A stretch of DNA of 64,000 nucleotides from assembly GCA_023512835.1 (NCBI GenBank), contig CM042090.1, positions 58,453,865 through 58,517,864 on the forward strand, given 5' to 3'. The position numbers and the translations under genes were made by a program. Numbering within the stretch: the stretch's first letter is position 1; the number at the start of each line of letters is the position of its first letter. This document shows, piece after piece, positions 12,598 through 23,797 of this stretch. Source of the DNA: Taxillus chinensis (taxonomy: Eukaryota; Streptophyta; Magnoliopsida; Santalales; Loranthaceae). The notes under the pieces were generated by a model. It was not told the origin of the DNA, ran no database searches, and was given only the letters and a program-made list of their open reading frames with translations.

Positions 12598-14600
12598 TTA
12601 GATTTTACAGGACTTTCTACACTGTTCCCTATGGCCTAATCCATTTCGTTTGGGTGACGTGCTCTTGACCCTAGATGTATCAGCCTTAGCCTTGTCTTTC
12701 TTTTTGGGTGCTACAGTTTTGGCTTTAACTGGAGCAGCCTTCCCTTCATCTTTAGTTACGGGTGCTACTGCTTCGAGAAGTGCAGTAACAGCCTCAACTC
12801 CACAGTCATAAACTATGGTGCCACCTGAAATGAAACCATCCAATGGTTTAGATGTACTAACAGGATATAAGTTGGTTAGTTTAGGAGTGAAATCCGGAGG
12901 ACACTCAGTAGCTTGAGCTATGGAAGTTGATGATTCGGAACCTAGGCCAGGTTTGACTCGGATGTCGTCAGGATCAGTCCTAAAGGTAGAGGCTATTTCC
13001 CCGGATTTTAGCCACTTACGATTTATTTCCTTTTCCTGTTCCAGTTTATTTTCGAGTCTTTTTACTATAACTTTTAGGCCTGAGAGATTGGTATTTAACA
13101 AATGATTTTCAGCTCTTAGATCGTGATACTAAGCTTCTTTTCCTCTGAAGTCAGTGATGTCCTTTTCGAGTCTATTAATAGTAAATTCAAGACGTTTATT
13201 CTGACTTTCCATATCTTTGTACATTTGAGTAATTATTAGTCTCTCATTCTTTTCATGATCACATGCGGTAGTAAGAGATTCTAATTTACTCGGGAGCTCG
13301 AGATGAAGGTACCTCCAGTATTTGCCATGAGGCGGACGTTCGGGCTTAATGGTTGGCTCATCATCCAAGGATTCCACCTCTTCTTCCGAGCCACTCATGT
13401 ATTTTGTCACGAGCGCCTTCCTCTTGTTCTTGCCGTTGTCTGAGGTGGAGCGGCGAGGAGTTACCTTGTCACTTTTCTCGGCCACTTTTGATTTGGACCT
13501 GCATTCCTTGGCCCGGTGACCGGTTTTCCCACACTTGAAGCATTCCTAGGAACTGGACTCCGGTCGCTCCTTCCTTTGGAAAGATGATGATGAGCGTCTC
13601 CTGAACCCTTTTCTGCTTTTCCGGTAGGAATCGCTCAAAGGATTTGACAAGAAGTGCTATCTCCTCCTCCTCGTCGAATCGAATTCTCGGACACGTCCGT
13701 ATCATCATTCCTTAGTATGTTTAAACATTCCGTAGCTTTGAGAGCTACCCCCTTTTCTTTCCGAGCTATTTTCTCATCCCGGTCGAGTACTTAAACCCGA
13801 CTTCGTGAGTCCATGGCTCTCCATATAGTTCTTCAAGGGGAACATACCGCAGTTCTTGTCTAATTGCATCTGGAGTTGTTTGGAGTAGTAGCGATCCGGC
13901 AAGGAGCGAAAGAACTTGTCATTGATCTGGGATTGAGAATAGTGCTCATTGACGGTCTTCACTCAAGAATGAGCTTGCCGAATCTCCGATAGATGCTTTC
14001 GAGTGATTCGCCCGGTTTATGATTGAAACTCTCAAAGTTACGTCGAGAGTACAGATCACGTTCGCATCCGGGACTAACTCCCCTCATAGAGGATTGTCGG
14101 TTTGTCCCAAACAGCTTTCTTTGTCGTGCAGCCCTGGACGTCCATGAAAGCCTCGGAATCCAAAGACGATGTAACATAAGCCAGAGCCTTTTCACTAGCG
14201 CACTGCCAGGCTCTTTCATCGTTGGTAAGTTCAGCATCTGTTTTTGGCCTCCTAACTCCATGTTCTCCGATAGTCATCGGAATTGGAATCTCCTGATGAA
14301 GACATGGCCACATAAGATGATCATGGCATACCATAAACATCTTCATGTGAGCTTTCCACTGGGAGAAAAGCTCAGGTGTGAATTTGGTCGGTGTTGTCGA
14401 GTAAAGCCGAACTCCATGGTTGAGAAGTGGCGGCAGCAGCAGGTTGAGGTGGGTCGACATTTTCACCGCCGCTTCGATTCGGGATGGGCTCCTGTGCACC
14501 TCCGGAGTTAAGGCGAGTGTTGAATAGCATACTGCTTTCTTCGGCCATTTCTGAGATTGAAAGAGTGGGATCTCTACTTAGAACAAATAGAACTTGCTCT
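12598..14600 (-). pseudogene. B gag (Copia, with zinc knuckle)
   Basis: N-terminal part at 14074-14608 contains KFTPELFSQWKAHMK and DVQGCTTKKAVWDK. The middle (13774-14261) has FNHKPGESLESIYRRF and FFRSLPDRYYSKQLQ, typical of the Copia gag core. A zinc knuckle CFKCGKTGHRAKEC lies at about 13500-13550. The long C-terminal part (12598-13485) is charged and probably coiled-coil (LEFTINRLEKDITDF), then Lys-rich. A long extended gag also fits a Sirevirus. Frames change at about 13470, 13730, 13960 and 14090. The likely start is upstream of MAEESSMLF near 14550. Confidence 0.88.
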
Positions 14601-14607
14601 GATACCA
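14596..14607 (-). promoter_or_regulatory. B primer-binding site (initiator tRNA-Met)
   Basis: Minus strand TGGTATCAGAGC, the canonical match to the 3' end of initiator tRNA-Met, 2 nt from the LTR end at 14610. Confidence 0.95.
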
Positions 14608-14609
14608 CT

Positions 14610-14782
14610 TGATGGTCCCTTGGAGCCTAGAGGGGGGTGAATAGGCTCTTGTCGAAACTCTTTTCTTTCTCTTAAGACACAAACACTTATCTAGTTAAGT
14701 GATAGAATCACTGTGGAAGATAACCAGATAGTGGAAGTATTTTGTTTTATTATCACAAGATAAATACAACAAAATAGAAGCA
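14610..14782 (-). repeat. B 5' LTR, first segment (U5 side)
   Basis: The first 173 bp of B's right LTR, matching 2947-3122. It is interrupted by A; the duplicated target AAGCA is at 14778-14782 and 25549-25553. Confidence 0.93.
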
Positions 14783-15497
14783 TGTCACGCCCGGATTTCC
14801 AACCCGAGGAAACCGGTACGTGACTCATTCACCCACACGGAGGGCAATGGGGTTGGATTACCGGATGCCACACAAGCAAGTCTAACAATTTCAATAAATC
14901 AAATAAGCCACATCTTTATTTAATTCCAAAACATCAAAGGTTCACAAAACAACCAAGTCCCTGATTACGGTTCAATCCCTTAGTACATTCCCCTCCCTGG
15001 GGTTACATAAATCATAAAAGTACATTACCGAAATGAACAATAAAGTGGAGAGGGTCTTCCACCTTGGTGTATCCACCTAACGCCTGTAAGTCCCTGGAAA
15101 ACAAACAAACACGGTAGGAGGGGTGAGCAACCACAGCTCGGTAGGGATCATGTCTCCCCAACCCATCCCATGTTCCTAGCATCTACATGCCATGTGTACA
15201 AGTGTAGTGTTGTGTTACAATAATTTGAACAAACATAATAAAAACCACATCAACAATTACAACCTTCCACCGCCAAGGCTAACACTTTATCCACAAGTGA
15301 TTTAACCGCCTCTTCAGGCCAAGTGATTTAACCGCCTCTTCAGGCCAAGTGATTTAACCGCCTCTTCAGGCCCTGGTTTAACCGCCTCTCAGGCAAAGTT
15401 GTTTAACCGCCTCTTCAGGCCAGATACCATAGTCAAGCACACCACACACCATGGTCACTCAAGCATACAACCAAACACTTGGTGTGCACCCGTTCAC
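14783..15497 (-). repeat. A 3' LTR, first segment (left of L)
   Basis: Begins TGTCACGCCCGG on the plus strand and matches 23798-24514. It includes a tandem array at about 15296-15420 built from AGTGATTTAACCGCC plus TCTTCAGGCC. Confidence 0.95.
15296..15422. repeat. 26-27-bp tandem repeat in A's LTR
   Basis: About five units of a 26-bp motif containing TTTAACCGCCTCTTCAGGCC. The same array is in the right LTR (about 24306-24440) and, reversed, in both LTRs of C (about 44372-44480 and 50930-51040). It therefore predates the split of the A and C families. Confidence 0.9.
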
Positions 15498-17200
15498 TGT
15501 AAGGACCCGTACCTCGAGTTAGTCGGTTTTGCCTCCTGAGTAGAGTTTTTTCTAGATTTTGACCTAGTAAATGGACTCCAATGAATTCACGTGCAAGTGT
15601 GGTTGTCTTCTAAATGATGCAAGGAGGCTAGGGGTGAAGTTTGAGAGCATTTGGAGTGCATATGGAGGTGCACGTGAATTGGGGAATTCACGTGCAAATT
15701 GGCGTGCAGGCATATTTTTGCATGGTTCCCTTGGTTTTGACATTCTAAGGAACTTTCTCTAAAGGACCATGTTGAAATTCTGAGTATTTTGGCCTATATG
15801 GGTGCGGAAAGGTGCTAACTTATGTGATCAAAACTACGTCGTTTTGATCCTGGGTTTCACTTAATCAAAACTACGTCGTTTTGATGTTGTGTTGTCTATA
15901 TAAGGAGGAGAAGCCCTCTGTTTTAGGGTTAGGGTTTGTTGCTCCACCAGCCGTCGAGAGAGAGAGAGAGGGAAGGAGAGCTCCTGGTTCTTTGCCGGGC
16001 GTCTTGCGTGGGTGGTCGGTGACTCGTGGGTGGACGGCGTTCGACGTGGGATCGGGACTTTCTTTGTGTTGTTGCGTTTTACTTGAGGTAGGGATTCTGT
16101 TCTTCCTAAGTCCTCCTCTGTCCTAGGGTCCTAGGCGAATATGAGATATCCGTTATATTATTTATATGTAAATTCATATAGGTGTGACCTCCTATATGAA
16201 TGTTGGCCTTCGATGGCGTTTTGGTGTGATTTCGAGGTTGGGTGGTTAGTGCATGTTAAGTGTTTGATAAAATGTCGGTGTGAATATACCTGTATGAATA
16301 TGCCTGTGTGTATGCTCGAACGTGTTTGAAATAATGCCTGTGAGGCTATGCATATTATGTGTTTGGAATAATAAGGTGTGTGGCTGGGTTTGTGAGCCTG
16401 TGAATATATGCATGCTAGTGTTCGACGTTATTCCCGTGTGACTAAGCATATTAAGTGTTTGATGTTATGCCTGTATGGCCATGTGTGCTGCGTGTTTGCT
16501 TGTACACCCGGTGGCCGTGGAAGCCTGGGACTGTTTTGTGGAACCCGGTGGCTGTGGAAGCCCGGGACCGTTTTGTGGAACCCGGTGTTGTGGAAGCCCA
16601 GGACTGATTTGTGGAACCCGGTGGCCGTGGAAGCCCGGGACTGTTTTGTGGAACCCGGTGGTCGTGGAAGCCCGGGACTGTTCGGAAACCCGGTGGCTGT
16701 GGAAGCCCGGGAGTGTTTATGTACCGGTCCATGTATGTTTGTGTTTCTTTGTTATAGCTGTAACTATATCTGGTGGAATAATCGTACCACGACACAGCAC
16801 TTGTACACGAGGCATGTAGATGTTAGGTGCATGGGATGGGTTGGGGAGACATGATCCCTGCGAGTGTGGTTGCTCACCCCTCCTACCATGTTGTTTTCTT
16901 TACAGGAACCTACAGGCGTTAGGTGGAACCCCAAGGTGGAAGACCTTATTTATTTAATTGTTTATGTTATTTTATTATGGGAACTGATGTAACCCCAATG
17001 GGTATGGATTGAAAAGAAGACTTTGTAATAAAGACTGTTTTGGTTTGTGGACAGCCTTGATGGACTTTATTTTTCTTGAATGTGTTGTGAATGTTTGAAA
17101 TGCTAAATTCTTGATTTGAATCCTAACCTCTTTGCCCTCCGTGTGGGTAAAAAGGGGAGTCACGTACCGGTTTCCTCGGGTTGGAAATCCGGGCGTGACA
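15498..17200 (+). mobile_element. Element L: solo LTR of A's family, inverted inside A's LTR
   Basis: 1703 bp, TGTAAGGACCCG...GGGCGTGACA, plus strand. TSD TTCAC (15493-15497) versus ATCAC (17201-17205), one mismatch; the uninterrupted site is visible in A's right LTR at about 24509-24515. L's ends match A's LTR read on the minus strand, so it is the same family. It carries two ACGT-core palindromes (15827-15848, 15864-15885), a TATA box (TATATAAGG at 15897) and its own 37-bp array (about 16500-16720) where A has the 26-bp array. Confidence 0.93.
16500..16720 (+). repeat. 37-bp tandem repeat in L
   Basis: About six units based on GTGGAAGCCCGGGACTG followed by TTTTGTGGAACCCGGTGGCC. It is absent from A's own LTR at this position. 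A single related unit occurs in C's LTRs (about 44318-44350 and 50873-50905). Open frames here are by-products of the repeat. Confidence 0.9.
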
Positions 17201-17205
17201 ATCAC

Positions 17206-18238
17206 AAGCGCACAAACCCAGCCATTCAGGCCATAGAGCAAACATCCAAGATACATACATACACTAAACCACAAGTCCAGTCACCCAGGACATATTACCA
17301 AACACATAATGGGCATACACACACACTAAGTTCCACCAGGCATTTCATCAAACATGTAGCAGGCATGTCATACAGGCATTTTATCAAACACTTTTCATGC
17401 ATCACACAAACACCATAAACACCAAAATCGCCATTGAAGGCCAACATTCATATAGGAGGTCACACCTTTATGAATTTACATATAAATAATATAACGAGAT
17501 ATAACTCATATTCTGCCCTAGGACCCTAGGACAGAGGAGGATTTTGGAAGAACAGAATCCCTACCTTAAAACAGATCTTCCTTGCTCCCGCGCTAAACGC
17601 CGTCCTCCCCACGCAAGATGCTCCAGGAAAGAACCAGCAACTCCCCTTCCTTCTCTCTCTAGCTCTCTCTCTCTCTACGACGGCTGCAGCAATGAAGAGA
17701 ACCCTAAACCTAAAACAGAGAGCTTCTCCTCCTTATATAGGCAACACAACATCAAAACGACGTAGTTTTGATTAAGTGAATCCCAGCATCAAAATGACGT
17801 AGTTTTGATCACACAAGTTAGCACCTTTCCGCACCCATATAGGCCAAAATACTCAGAATTTCAACATGGTCCTTTGGAGAAAGTTCATTAGAATGACAAA
17901 ACCAAGGGAACCATGCAAAAATATGCCGCACGCCAATTTGCACGTGAATTCCCCAATTCACGTGCAACTCCATATGCACTCCAAATGCTCTCAAACTTCA
18001 CCCCTAGCCTCCTTGCATCATTTAGAAGATAACCACACTTGCACGTGAATTGGACCCATATCACGTGCACCTCACATACATGTCCATTTGGCCTGAAACT
18101 TCTGTGGTAGATAGAGGACATCATTCTAAGCATCTTTCCTTTTGCACGTGAATTCATTGGAGTCCATTTACTAGGTCAAAATCTAGAAAAACTCCACTCA
18201 GAAGGTAAACCGACTAACTCAAGGTACGGGTCCTTACA
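17206..18238 (-). repeat. A 3' LTR, second segment (U3 side)
   Basis: Continues A's left LTR after L and ends TCCTTACA. It contains a TATA box (minus CTATATAAGG, 17731-17742), two ACGT-core palindromes (17751-17772, 17788-17809) and a 30-bp inverted repeat at 17938-17967 with CACGTG in each arm. A pyrimidine-rich stretch lies downstream of the TATA box in the transcript sense. Confidence 0.95.
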
Positions 18239-18275
18239 TCCTCTCCCCCTTAAGACTTTTCGTCCTCGAAAAGAA
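18239..18275 (-). promoter_or_regulatory. A polypurine tract and adjacent stem-loop
   Basis: Minus strand CTTAAGGGGGAGAGGA directly abuts the 3' LTR. Just upstream in element sense is an inverted repeat, TTTTCG-AGGA-CGAAAA (about 18256-18273). The same stem-loop plus PPT recurs in C (49598-49633) and G (about 35403-35436). Confidence 0.88.
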
Positions 18276-18536
18276 ATGACATAAGAGGAAAACAAACACA
18301 AGCTACCCATTTTCCACACGGCGAGCCACAACACCCAAATGGGTCATACACCACACACAAGACAACAAAGACATAACAAGTACCACCATAATCCATAACC
18401 ACAATAATGCACATAACACATGTCCGCATGGCACGAATACACATCTCAAAGCACATCACAATTAAGCACATGTCTTTAAAAGACAATACAAATACATCAA
18501 CTAATACAAGAAAACACATCACAAGAAAACACAACA
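18276..18536 (-). other. A 3' untranslated region
   Basis: About 260 bp between chromodomain and PPT. The stretch near 18535-18600 (CCTTGGCCAACAGCCAACG and a TCGTCCTCGAAC box) recurs in C at about 49265-49330. Confidence 0.7.
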
Positions 18537-18795
18537 CTATCCCTTGGCCAACAGCCAACGACCACCTCCCACGCTTAAGATTGTTCGTCCTCGAACAAGT
18601 GCGGGTCTTTGCTCACGTATCACGGACTCACGTTCCCATGTCTCCTCCTCAATACCACGGTGTTGCCACAGCACGCGAACCAAAGGAATAGCACGACCAC
18701 GCAATAACTTCTCTCGCCGATCTAGGATACGGATAGGGGCCTCAATGACGGACATGTCATCCTCAATGTCCAACGTCCCCCAATCAATCACATGA
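18537..18795 (-). pseudogene. A integrase-linked chromodomain
   Basis: The open stretch shows PIRILDRREKLLRGR, IPLVRVLWQHRG and EEETWERE, the core order of a chromodomain (beta strands, then the W-ERE helix). In chromoviruses this domain follows integrase and steers insertion to marked chromatin. It overlaps the integrase tail in another frame (18788-19042), so a frameshift separates it from the enzyme. Confidence 0.88.
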
Positions 18796-19990
18796 GTGGG
18801 GTCGGGGTGATACTTCCTGGCCGGGACACGTGAAACACGTTGTGCACTCGACTCGACCGCGGTGGTAACGCTAACCAGGAGGCCACAGGCCCTACACGAT
18901 CCAGAATCTCAAAAGGACCAATAAACCGCGGAGATAGCTTGGAACCTCGCCCAAACCGTCGATGTCCACGACGTGGAGAGACACGAAGGAACACATGATC
19001 ACCAACGAGAAAACTCCAAAGGTCGCCGTCGCTGATCCGCATAAGATTTCCGCCGACTACGAGCCGACAACAAACGCCGACGAATCAACTTGACCTTCTC
19101 GGTAGCCTCTTGAACCAACTGCGGTCCCAAGAGAGGCTGTCTCCCCCACCTCGGTCCAACACAAAGGGGATCGACACGACCGTCCATACAACGCCTCAAA
19201 AGGAGCCATCCCAATGGATGCTCGATAAGCTCGTTGTTGTAGGCAAACTCCACCAAAGGAAGGTGAGTTGCCCACGAACCCCCAAAATCTAGCACACAAG
19301 CCCTCAACATGTCCTCCATGGTCTGATTTGTCCGCTCGGTCGACCGTCGGTCTCGGGGTGAAAGGCTGTACTCGGGTGAAGCTTGGTCCCCATAGCCTCC
19401 CCGCAAACCTGCCCTTGAAACGGGAAGTGAACCTCGAATCCCGGTCCGAGACAACCGATGAGGGTACGCCATGCGATCTCACAATCTCGTTCATGTACAG
19501 GTGACTCAAGGTCCCAATAGAGTCCCGCTCGCGAACAGCCAGGAAATGGGCCGACTTTGTGAGTCGATCCACAATTACCCAAATCATATCCTTCCTCCCG
19601 GTGGTGGGTGGAAGACCGATCACAAAATCCATCGCTATATGGTCCCACTTCCACTCCGCTATGGGCAAGGGCTGTAACATGCCCGCCGGCCGCTGATGCT
19701 CAGCCTTCACCTGCTGACACGTGAGGCACCGCGAAACAAAGGCAGCCACATCGCGTTTCATCCCAGGCCACCAAAAATGTGCCCGAAGCGCATGATACAT
19801 CTTCGTACCCCCTGGATGTACAGCAACTCTAGACTGGTGAAACTCCCTCATCACCTCATCCCTGAGGGAAGAAGCCACGACCAACCGCCCCTGAAATGAC
19901 AACTCATGGTCGGGACCCTCTGTCCGGTCCCCCGGATAGCTCCCCGGCCTCAATACGGGCACGGAGAACCTCACACTCAATGTCACCCAG
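18788..19990 (-). pseudogene. A integrase (Gypsy)
   Basis: 19057-19986 carries the zinc-binding region (HQSRVAVHPGGTKMYHALR, CLTCQQVKAEH) and the catalytic core: D in WDHIAMDFVIGLP and D in SSVVSDRDSRF. The frame then shifts; the parallel frame at 18999-19472 continues with FVEFAYNN-like sequence, and 18788-19042 holds the C-terminal GPY/F-type motif ([12 protein letters not shown]). Two frameshifts disable it. Function: insertion of element cDNA into host DNA. Confidence 0.92.
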
Positions 19991-20058
19991 CTATCCCTCC
20001 CCGGACGCGCCGGTACAACTCAGGCACAACCACCAAAGGACTCAGGACTATCCCACCA

Positions 20059-21034
20059 TCATGAGCAACGGTGCTGCCGTAACGTCACCAACTGCTCCAT
20101 CGGCTTCCACTCTCTCACAGCCACCTCGGCTTTCCCTTTTTCGCTCAACGCATCAGCCACAACATTACCCTTGCCTGGGGTATAGGCAAGAGTAAAGTCA
20201 AAGGTCTGCAAATACTCCACCCATCTCCTTTGCCTCAAATTCAAGTCCTTCGAGTAAAGATGTCATTGAAGGCTCTTGTGATTCGAGAACACTACAAACT
20301 TTTCCCCCAAGAGGTAGTGCTGCCAACTCTTCAGGGCGAAGATAACAACCGCTACTCAAGGTCATGAGTAGGATAATTCCGCTCATGAGGCTTCAGTGCC
20401 TTGACCCATAAGCTACCACACTTGTGCTCCTACATAAGCACACACCCCAAACCAACCCTGGACGCATCACAATACACCTCATACGGAATATCCTCCCTAG
20501 GCAACCTCAACACAGGTGCGGTGGTCAAACGGGTTTTGAGAGTCTCAAACGCCCGCCGGCACTTGTCCGTCCACTCAAATTTCACCCCTTTCCTAGTCAA
20601 CGCCGTCATAGGAGCCGCCAAACGGGAGAACCGCTCTACAAAACGACGATAGTACCCCGCCAAACCAAGAAAACTACGGATCTCGAAACGTTGGTTGGCC
20701 TCGCCCACAATGCCACGGCCTCAATCTTGGCTGGGTCCACCCTAACTCCCTCAGTGACACCACATGGCCAAGAAAGTGAACCTCCTGCAGCCAAAACTCA
20801 CACTTGCTAAACTTAGCAAACATGCTCCTGGTCCCTCAAGGTTTGCAACACTATTGCCAAGTGCTCCACATGCTCCCTCTCGGTCTTGGAATACACCAAG
20901 ATATCATCGATAAACACCACCACAAACGAGTCTAAGTATGGGGCAAAGACTTGGTTCATCAAATGCATGAACACTGCTGGCGCATTAGTGAGCCCGAAAG
21001 GCATCACTACCCACTCATAATGCCCATACCGCAC
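20059..21034 (-). pseudogene. A reverse transcriptase palm-to-thumb and RNase H
   Basis: 20813-21034 holds [18 protein letters not shown] and [15 protein letters not shown], with the catalytic FIDD near 20895-20920. 20430-20708 holds FLGLAGYYRRFVERFS and the RNase H start (YEVYCDASRVGLGCVLM). RNase H continues in broken frames to 20059-20244 (QRRWVEYLQTFDFTLAY, PGKGNVVADALS). At least three frameshifts. The Gypsy-type connection order is intact. Confidence 0.9.
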
Positions 21035-21945
21035 CGAAAAGCCGTCTTAGGGATGTCCTCCTCCCTAACCCCAGACTGGTGATACCCCGACCGTAAATCT
21101 ATCTTGGAAAACCACCGAGCCCCACTCAATTGGTCAAATAGGTCATCTATCCGAGGCAACGGGTACTTGTTCTTCACGATCCAGATTCGACTTCCCTGTA
21201 GTCGATGCAGAGACGAAGCGTGCCATCGGCCTTCTTAGCAAAGAGCACCGGAGCACCCCAAGGTGAGGTACTTGGTCCGATATACCCTTGGTCCCCCAAC
21301 TCCTCGATTTGCCTCTGCGCTCCCTCGGCTCGGCTGGTCCCATACGATACGCTACTTGGGAAATCGGACCCGTCCCTGGCACCAACTCAATGGTGAACTC
21401 CACACTCCTCTTAGGTGGCAAACTCCTCAATTGCTCAGGAAAAACATCCCGAAATTGGTCCACAACAGCGGGCCACACCCTCCTTTCCACCTTACCCTCC
21501 TCGGCAAAGGTCGGGGCTGCTAACCTGTGGGTAATGGCACCCCACCTGGTCCAACACGGCCCGGCCCGACTCGCCTCACAATCCCACTCCCCCTGCAGGG
21601 TGCAAGAGGTCCATGCAGGTGTCACGAAGGTCACACGCCGCCGATAACAATCTATCTTGGCCTGGAAAGCCATAAGCCAATCCATACCCGAGATCGGGTC
21701 AAACGTTCTCAAAGGCATCACATGCAAGTCAAAACTCGGCTCCACCTCGCCTATGGTTAACACACGGTCATGACACACTCGCCGTACCTCAATCATGCCT
21801 CCTACCGGAGACTCCACAACTAGGGGCCTCGCGGCCTCCACACAGGCTAACCCCAAGCCATCTATTACAAGCTCGGCAACAAACGAACATGATGCACCCG
21901 TATCGAAAAGAACGAAGCTAATGTACGGGAGATCAAGAGGGTACC
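21035..21945 (-). pseudogene. A aspartic protease and RT N-terminus
   Basis: Protease active site VLFDTGASCSF is readable near 21885-21920. The open stretch 21143-21856 follows with LRTFDPISGMDWL (protease C-terminal part) and the linker to RT (DVFPEQLRSLPPKRSVEF, then PISQVAYRM). RT motifs between 21035 and 21200 are split over frames. Protease would cut Gag-Pol. Confidence 0.88.
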
Positions 21946-22063
21946 TCTAACCACCGATGGTCCTGCTCCACCCTCAGTGGTGGGGGTGGTAGCTCGACCT
22001 CCTCCTGGTATGTCGCCTCCAGCGCAAACACCCTCCCTTGGCCCGTGCCACCGGTCGGCTCAC

Positions 22064-23366
22064 TCACTTTGGACGCTTCCCGCTAAGGTTGCCTCCGGCC
22101 TCGGTCTGCTGCCGCTCCGGCCTCCCCTGGGGGTCGGGTCCGACTAGATCCTGCCCTGGTGGCCCGCCACCGACCACTGGTCTCTCGACTGGTGCACGGA
22201 AGCTAGCATCACTCCTCACGCCGGATGCCGCGCCCCCTGTTCCCCTGTTGCCACTCCTGCAAACCCGGCGCAAATGACCCTCTCGTCCACGGTTGTTGCA
22301 TCGCCGGTCCTTCTTGGGGCACTCCCCTTTGAAGTGACCCTGCTCTCCACGACAGGTGGCATCCGCTCGGTAGACTCCCCGGATGGACCACCCTGTCTTC
22401 CGCCGCCAAAGGTGAACCTCCCGGGGTTCACAGATGTCCGACCCCGATCGCGAAAAGAAGCTGCTATCCCTCTCCTTCGTCTTGAGCCTCTTGGACCCTG
22501 CATCTCGATCAGGCCCACTCGCAACTGGCGCCCCTGATGGGCCTGCCTCGCACCTTCCGGCTCTCTCTCGGCTATACGGGCCGTCTCCACGGCCTCACGA
22601 TAGGTCCTCAAGCGTAGAATCGCCACCCTCTCCCTAAGGGCTGGCCTAAGACCCACAGTGAACTTGTGGGCCTTCAGGTCCTCCTTTGCCACTGTCTCGG
22701 GGGGCAAACCTACTCAAGCTTGGAACTCCCGCTCATACTCGGGCACCGTCTTTGATCCTTGCTTCAGGCTGCCAAATTCCTCCCTCTTCTCGCCATCTCA
22801 CCGATTCCGGGAAGAACTCATCATGGAAGAGTTGCAAGAATTCCTCCCAAAACATGAGTTGCCACCGCACGGCTCCCCGCTACACTCGTCCACCACTCCA
22901 AAGCATCCCCCCTCCAGTTGCCCGAATTGCCGGTCGCACCTTATCCTCCTCCCGGGGCAGGAGAAAGGAGAACACATGCTCAATCCGCCTCAACCACCGC
23001 TCGCCTACCACAGGATCTTCTCCCCCCTTAAATCGCGGAGGTTGTTCCTTTCGGAACCGTGTCACCACGTCATCCTCTCGCACGGGTCGGTACACCACCC
23101 GGCCGAACTCTCACGCTCACGAGGCGGCTCTCCCATCTGGTGGTGGTGGTGGCACCACCCGTTGTCCGCCATCTCACGGCGCACCTCCTCCCGAACGTCC
23201 CGCCGGAGTCCCTCCCGTAGCTCTCGTACCTCCAGCCGGATGCCTTCTTGTAGCCGTGCCGGTAACAACGTATGCCCTCCAATGGATGGTCCCGCACCCG
23301 GACCCTCATGGGCAGATGACTCATCGACCATTGCCCGGACGCACGTGTCACTCTCCTCGGTGGCAT
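22064..23366 (-). pseudogene. A gag (chromovirus type)
   Basis: The likely start is MPPRRVTRASG at 23366. The core reads FRKEQPPRFKGGEDP and GERWLRRIEHVFSF (22880-23098), then LKAHKFTVGLRPALRERVA and TYREAVETARIAE (22216-22707), standard for this gag. The zinc-knuckle region (about 22210-22360) is GC-rich and frame-shifted; cysteine pieces appear in separate frames. GC content is higher than in the flanking LTRs. Broken. Confidence 0.88.
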
Positions 23367-23393
23367 TCTTACTACATGAAGTAAGATGCACAA

Positions 23394-23780
23394 ACGTCGA
23401 AACGCGTTTGACTACTAACAAGTTGACTACCTCTACCCCATTATCAAGTCAAGCCGTACATGGCATTACACACATTTTAACCATTGCATCAATCAATATT
23501 GCACACAAGACAGTCCACATTGTAGTCATACCTAAGGCATTCCAAGAATATTCGAGTTGCACGGTTCACACATAATCATGTTATGCACATCCTTCACACA
23601 TGACAACAAATGCAACTAGTGCCCTAATGCCAATGCATGCAAATCCTACCACAAGACCTGGACTACCCTAAGTATACCTTGGAGGCTCAAAGAGGGCCAT
23701 GTTGATCAGGCATGTCCCTCCAGGCTCCTCCAAAGGACTCAAGATAACCAAGTCCGCCCACTACCCTAGGCCAACTAGAC
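23394..23780 (-). other. A 5' leader
   Basis: About 390 bp between the gag start and PBS. No further gene is seen. Confidence 0.6.
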
Positions 23781-23794
23781 CATGCTCGATACCA
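23781..23794 (-). promoter_or_regulatory. A primer-binding site (tRNA-Met type)
   Basis: Minus strand TGGTATCGAGCATG, 3 nt from the LTR. It matches C's PBS (TGGTATCGGAGCATG at 44991) with one base missing, and both resemble the initiator tRNA-Met site TGGTATCAGAGC. Confidence 0.85.
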
Positions 23795-23797
23795 TAT

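Noticed and set aside
15296..15422. CRISPR-like regularly spaced repeats
   Set aside because: Head-to-tail tandem units without unique spacers, in a plant LTR, shared with other LTR copies.
16408..16854. Open frames on both strands with repeated Trp/Pro/Gly residues
   Set aside because: They translate the 37-bp array inside solo LTR L and have no coding context.
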